Position numbers and translations under genes: made by a program
The notes under the pieces: model-generated
The model's database searches: none
Told to the model about the DNA's origin: nothing
Seen by the model: only the letters and a program-made list of their open reading frames with translations
Assembly: GCA_946800325.1 (NCBI GenBank)
Contig: OX326958.1
Coordinates: 29,366,914-29,430,913 of the forward strand
Reading direction: 5' to 3'
Origin: Luzula sylvatica
Taxonomy: Eukaryota; Streptophyta; Magnoliopsida; Poales; Juncaceae
Length of the DNA: 64,000 bases
Shown here: in pieces, positions 58,373 to 64,000 of the stretch
Position numbering within the stretch: the stretch's first letter is position 1
Layout: every line of letters begins with the position of its first letter

Positions 58373-60368
58373 GATTTTTTTTGTTTACAGACACAAATAA
58401 ACTCTTAATTACAACAATAAGTATTCTAGTTGTGAAATTACAAAAATGACGATCTAGTTTTTTGAAAAGTCGAGAGTTTGTCAGATTTGATTTTCATTGA
58501 TATTTCATCTCATAGTGTATTATATAATTGTATGTACTCAACATTTATAATATTGAGAGTTTTTTGTAATATATTTATATATTATGTTTTAATTTTTCTC
58601 AAATATTATTAATATTTTAAAAAATTTATAATATTTTATTATTCTTGAAAATATTTAAAAAAAAATTATATTTTAAACCATTTCTGGTTTTCTGCACACG
58701 ATAAAAATATTTTTATTTTTATGAAAATGAAATCCACAAAAAACATGTCAAATTATTCTAATTTCAAAACTCCAACCAAACATACTCATTTAATATGATT
58801 CCAAATTGCTAATAATCTGAAACTTTTTTGGAGCTATTTAAACAGCACAATTTACAAATATTCTTACATTCTTCCCTTTGTTATGAATTGGTGAAATAAT
58901 AATTGCAATTCTTAAATATTAAATTACTACGCAACTGACTGTTTAGAAGTTTCTAGTTGTAATCGATAATTTGTGCGAGTTACTAATGCAGAATCCAGCA
59001 TAAGATTCATGAGCACGCAACTAACAAAAACGAACACCCTTCATTGACATCATCTAGGTTTGCGAACACCATTCCTTGACATCAACTAGGTTCTTTTATT
59101 TGGTTAATTTCCTCCAACATTTCTTCCGCTAGTTAGTTTCAAGTTGAACTTTTCGAACTACTATCTTTTTTGGTTCCGATTAACGAACGAGTCAGCGATG
59201 CGTAGTAAATATAGGGTTGGAAAATCCAAAAATATCATGTACATAACTAAATGTGCACACTATACGAATGAAAAGTCACGCCATTATTGTGAATTTTGAA
59301 ATTTGAATATTGGACGAATTAGAAATTAAATTAAGCAAGATAATATATGGAGATTATTCATCGGCACGTATGTTAATTTCGTACGAGGGACGAATTTATT
59401 AAGAAACATGAGAAGATCATGATTCCTCTTGGATTTTCTAGATTTATAAAATTATAATATATAATATTAAAACTTTTATGTATTTAATTGTTATGGAATT
59501 AAAATTTACGCATACTGATCTTTGCAAAAAATAATAAAGATAATGTATTCTGAAAATAATTTGAATCAAATATGATAATGTATTCTGAAAATACATGAAA
59601 TTTTGCGTGTTTGAGAAAATAAAATATTAAATATAGTTAATTAATATTATTTTGAATATTGATCATTAATATGTTTAAACTAAAAAGAAATATTTTTTTG
59701 AATAGAAAGACAAACGTGATGTGCGTTCGGTCCACGATCCTGAGCCAAACAACCCGAAACCGTACCATATGAAATCCGAAATGTCCCGTAATCGAATGAC
59801 CCGCTGCTAGAATAATCCGACGACTCGAATGACCCGCAAACCGAACTCCTAATTACTCAATCCGAACTGTCCAATTATTATCTTATATGTATCTTGTTCA
59901 GTTTTTTATATAATTTATACATATTATTATTTATATTAATTTATTCAATTAATATTTTAAAGAATGTAATTGATTATGGTCCCACATACAATTGCATATT
60001 TAAAGAGTAAGAACTAAGAAATAGTGCTTTGCCTTTTAAAGGTTGGACGACCAAAAATAATATTTAGTGACATGATTAGTGTTATAAAACGGCCGACTTT
60101 TCAAAGTTTGAAAAATATACATACTCTCGACTTTTAAGATTTTTAAAAGTCCAGAGTGGTATTTTCATAATTTCCAAATTTACTTGTCCATTTTAATAAA
60201 TTCCAAATTTATTTTGTCTCCATTTAAAAAAAATTCTTTTACTTTTAATTTTTTAGCAATTTTTTTGAATTTTTATTTATAAATATGATTATTATTTTGA
60301 AAATTATTATAATTGAAGACAATTAATTGTATTGATTAAATTAATCAAACAAAAATTATTTAAAAAGG

Positions 60369-60628
60369 AAAAAGTTGTACCTCCCCCCAACTCTCCCCCA
60401 CAACCCTTGATGTGTCATCGTAAGGCTTAACGCCTTCAAATTTAACATCTTAATTATGATTTAACATATTAATTTATTTTTTAACATCTTAGTTATGGTG
60501 TTAAATTATAGATTAAGATATTAAATCATGATTTTAAGATATAAAATTTGATGATGTTAAACCTTCCGGCATACATCCCGAGGTGGGGGAGAGATGGGGA
60601 GAGAATGGGGGGAAGTGCATCATCACTC
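60369..60628. mobile_element. Foldback MITE at the edge of the duplicated segment
   Basis: 260 bp with ACCTCCCCCCAACTCTCCCC on the left and GGGGGAGAGATGGGGAGAG on the right as loose inverted arms. A direct duplication TATTTAAAAAGG flanks it (60357-60368 and 60629-60640). The paralogous site near 57938 has a single (A)TTAAAAAGG, i.e. the empty site. Confidence 0.75.
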
Positions 60629-60630
60629 TA

Positions 60631-61115
60631 TTTAAAAAGGTACGGTGGTATGATTGTATTTAATATATGTACGATAGTACTAATAAACCTGCAAAACAAG
60701 ATAGATATATAATAGATTGCCAACCACACGACACTATGTGTGCAGATTTCTTTTGCATCAGTTGATACTTATTTTTTTGTTTATGTGAATTATATGAGTG
60801 TCCCGTGCGGTAGCTGGACTATGAAGAAATTTTTTATTAGGATATTATTTTGTCTTAGTTTGTGTGTGAGTATGTGTGTTTACCGGCCTGTAACACACAC
60901 AAAAAAAAAAAAAAAAAAAAAAATGGTATGAGTGTCGGTGTATCTTGCCAATTTAACACAACAGCGAGTTCTTAAAAAAAAGATTTTATGTAAGGGTTAA
61001 ATTTAGGCCCATAATGGCATAATGTAGTTTGATCCATTTTTTCTTTTTTTAAGGAATCACATATATATATATGATTCTTGATGTTGGGTTGAATATTATA
61101 TCTTACATCATATTT
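60631..61115. repeat. Segmental duplication, copy 2
   Basis: Partner of 57938-58372, carrying an extra retroposed insertion at 60803-60926. The satellite array begins immediately after it. Confidence 0.8.
60803..60926 (+). mobile_element. Short retroposed insert with poly(A) and 10-bp TSD
   Basis: 124 bp starting CCGTGCGGTAGCTGGAC and ending in 23 A plus TGG. A perfect TATGAGTGTC duplication flanks it (60793-60802 and 60927-60936). The paralogous segment at about 58118 has the uninterrupted site. SINE or 5'-truncated LINE origin; no A/B box was recognised. Confidence 0.75.
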
Positions 61116-61129
61116 ATTTTATTACGTAT

Positions 61130-64000
61130 CTTTTTACCAAATTGTACAAATAATAAGAAAGTTTCTTTTCGATTCATAGAAATCTTTTTACCATTTGAGG
61201 AGTTCAAATAATGTGTTTTTAGATCATTTGTATCATATCATTTACTACATAAGTTTTCACTAATTTTTACAAGCACTAAGAAAATTTGTTTTTCGATTCA
61301 TAACAATCTTTTAACGCGGCGAGGAGTCCAAATAACGTGTTTTTGAGATAGTTTGGATCGAATCTTTTACTACGTAACTTTTCACGAAATTGTACAAACA
61401 CAAAGAAAATTTTCTTTCGGATTCATAACAATCTTTTAATGCTCCGAGGAGTCCAAATAACGTGTTTTTGAGATTGTTTGCATCTAATCTTTTACTACGT
61501 AACTTTTTACCAAATTGTACAAACACTAAGAAAGTCCGTTTTTCCATTCATAACAATCTTTTTACGCATTGGGGAGTTCTAATAACGTGTTTTTAAATCA
61601 TTTGTATCGTACATTTTACTACGTAACTTTTCACCAAATGGTACAAACCCTAAGAAAGTTTGTTTTTCCATTCATAACAATCTTTTTACGCATTGAGGAG
61701 TTCAAATAACGTGTTTTTAGATCATTTGTATCGTATCTTTTACTACATAACTTTTCACCAAATTTTAGAAACACTAAGAAAGATTGTTTTTCGATTCATA
61801 GCAATCTGTTTCTCATTTGAGGAGTTCAAATAACGTATTTTTAGATCATTTGTATCGTATTTTTTACTACATAACTTTTCACCAAATTTTACAAACACTA
61901 AGAATGTTTGTTTTTCGATTCATAGCAATCTTTTTACTAGTTGCGGAGTTCAAATAATCTGTTTTTAGATTATTTGTATCGTATCTTTTACTACATAACA
62001 TTTGTCCAAATTTTACGAACACTAAGAAAGTTTGTTTTTCGATTCATAACAATCTTTTGACACTCTGAGGAGTCCAAATAACGTGTTTTTGAGATGGCTT
62101 CGATCGAATCTTTCACTACGTAACTTTTCACCAAATTATAAAAACACTAAGAATGTTTACTTTACGATTCATAGCAATCTTTTTACGCTTTAAAGAGTTC
62201 AAATAATGTGATTTTGGATCATTTGTATCGTATCTTTTACTACATAACTTTGCACAAAATTTTACAAACACTAAGAAAGTTTGTTGTTCCATTCATAACA
62301 ATCTTTTAACGCTGCAAGGAGTCCAAATAACGTGTTTTTGAGATGGTTTGGATCGAATTTTTTACTACGTAACTTTTCTCCAAATTGTACAAATACTAAG
62401 AAAGATTCTTTTCAATTCTTCGAAATCTATTTACCATTTGAGGAGTTCAAATAATGTGTGTTTAGATCATTTGTATCATATCCTTTACTACATAAGTTTT
62501 CTCTAAATTTTACAAACACTCAGAAAATTTGTTTTTCGATTCGTAACAATCTTTTAACGCGGCGAGGAGTCCAAATAACTTGTTTTTATGATAGCTTGGA
62601 TCGAATCTTTAATACGTAACTTTTCACAAAATTGTACAAACACTAAGAAAATTTTCTTTTGGATTCATAACAATCGTTTTACGCTTTGAGAAGTTCAAAT
62701 AATATGTTTTTAGATCATTTGTATTGTATCTTTGACCACATAACTTTTAACCAAATTTTACAAAAAACACTAAGAAATCTTGTTTTATGATTCATAACAA
62801 TCTTTTATCGCTCTGAGGAGTCCAAATAACGTGTTTTTGAGATTGTTTGGATCTAATCTTTTACTACGTATCTTTTCACCAAATTGTACAAGCACTAAGA
62901 AAGTTTGTTTTTCCATTCATAACAATCTTTTTACGCTTTGAGGAGTTCAAATAACGCGTTTTTAGATCACTTGTATCGTATCTTTTACTACGTAAATTTT
63001 CACCAAATATTGCAAAGACTCGATTCATAGCAATCTGTTTACCATTTGAGGAGTTCAAATAACGTGTTTTTAGATCATTTATATCGTATCTTTTACTACA
63101 TAACTTTTCCCGAAATTTTACAAACACTAAGAAAGTTTGTTGTTCCTTCATAACAATCTTTTAACGCTGCGAGGAGTCCAAATAACGTGTTTTTGAAATG
63201 GTTTGGATCGAATCATTTACTTCGTAACTTTTCACCAAATTGTACCAATACTAAGAAAGTTTCTTTTCGATTCATAGAAATCTTATTACCATTTGAAGAG
63301 TTCAAATAATGTGTTTTTAGATCATTTGTATCATATCATTTACTACATAAGTTTTCACTAAATTTTACAAACACTAAGAAATATTGTTTTCGATTCATAG
63401 CAATCTGTTTATCATTTGAGGAGTTCAAATAACGTGTTTTTAGATCATTTGTATTGTATTTTTTACTACATAACTTTTCACCAAATTTTACAAACACTAA
63501 GAATGTTTGTTTTTCGATTCATAGCAATCTTTTTACCAGTTGAGGAGTTCAAATAACATGTTTTTAGATCATTTGTATCGTATCTTTTACTACATAACTT
63601 TTGTCCCAATTTTACAGACACTAAGAAAGTTTGTTTTTCGATTCATAACAATCTTTTAACACTCTGATCAGTCCAAATAACGTGTTTTTGAGATGGCTTG
63701 GATCGAATCTTTCACTACGTAACCTTTTACCAAATTGTACAAACACTAAGAATGTTTACTTTACGATTCATAGCAATCTTTTCACGCATTGAGGAGTTCA
63801 AATAACGTGTTTTTAGATCATTGGTATCGAATCTTTTACTACGTAACTTTTCACTAAATTGTACAAACACTAAGAAATTTTTTTTTACGATTCATTGCAA
63901 TCTTTTTACGCTTTAAGGAGTTCAAATAACGTGTTTTTAGATCATTTGTATCGTATCTTTTACTACATAACTTTTCACGAAATTTTACAAACACTAAGAA
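61130..64000. repeat. Satellite array of about 125-bp monomers, runs off window
   Basis: About 23 units with starts at GAGGAGT(T/C)CAAATAACGTG, spaced 122-127 bp. Two main types alternate irregularly: type A (AGTTC, TTTAGATCATTTGTATCGTATC, ACTACATAAC) and type B (AGTCC, TTTGAGATGGTTTGGATCGAATC, ACTACGTAAC). Unit order shows higher-order repetition. One unit near 63000 has an internal deletion of about 16 bp. No coding capacity; the monomer length is not a multiple of three. Confidence 0.95.

Noticed and set aside
61311..63151. ORFs of 78-91 codons inside the satellite
   Set aside because: They arise from the repeat unit; unit length is not a multiple of three and frames are not kept between units.
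61130..64000. CRISPR-like regular spacing
   Set aside because: Monomers are contiguous and related along their whole length with no unique spacers, and the DNA is plant nuclear.

Overview
The window is plant nuclear DNA, almost certainly from a eudicot. It is very AT-rich, its genes have GT-AG introns, and they belong to plant families: GTD-binding (DUF593) myosin receptors, a P-class PPR protein, a RALF peptide, a CLASSY-type SNF2 protein, a BEL1-like homeodomain protein and a GH35 beta-galactosidase with a SUEL lectin tail. It also carries plant-type tRNA genes and many plant transposon relics. The species cannot be named from this sequence.

Layout. 1-9850 is a three-member cluster of GTD-binding genes: a 5' part running off the left edge (minus), a full two-exon gene (minus, 2604-4500) and a full two-exon gene in opposite orientation (plus, 8082-9847). 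MITEs and a segment copied from the 5' end of the SNF2 gene lie between them. 10.0-10.9 kb holds a 67-bp tandem repeat, tRNA-Lys(CTT), a decayed tRNA-Lys and tRNA-Phe(GAA). 11.8-13.8 kb is an intronless PPR gene with 15 contiguous 35-residue repeats. A RALF-like peptide gene lies at 15.5 kb. 16.6-20.7 kb is the CLASSY-like gene, convergent with the BEL1-like gene (21.3-23.2 kb, minus). 24-42 kb is transposon-dominated, with a complete non-autonomous LTR retrotransposon (28393-34686, 5-bp TSD, near-identical LTRs) and hAT-like and foldback elements. 42.15-44.18 kb is a nine-exon organellar RsmI-type 16S rRNA methyltransferase gene. 44.4-48.0 kb is a degenerate repeat array split by a 5'-truncated LINE. 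48.77-52.92 kb is an 18-exon beta-galactosidase gene. 53-61 kb is gene-free, with MITEs and a segmental duplication. 61.13 kb to the right edge is a satellite array of about 125-bp monomers with higher-order structure.

Exon models were built by hand from splice sites; every multi-exon model closes in frame: 600 and 561 aa (GTD), about 1074 aa (SNF2), 551 aa (BELL), 349 aa (RsmI) and 846 aa (BGAL). The genes do not form a pathway. The clearest linkage is structural: the 5'UTR exon, donor site and intron start of the CLASSY-like gene are copied directly in front of the third GTD-binding gene. I found no defence-like or operon-like novel system. The most notable items are this promoter capture, the PPR repeat set that permits an RNA-target prediction, the repeat-expanded N-terminus of the SNF2 protein, the satellite structure, and several insertions with readable target-site duplications.
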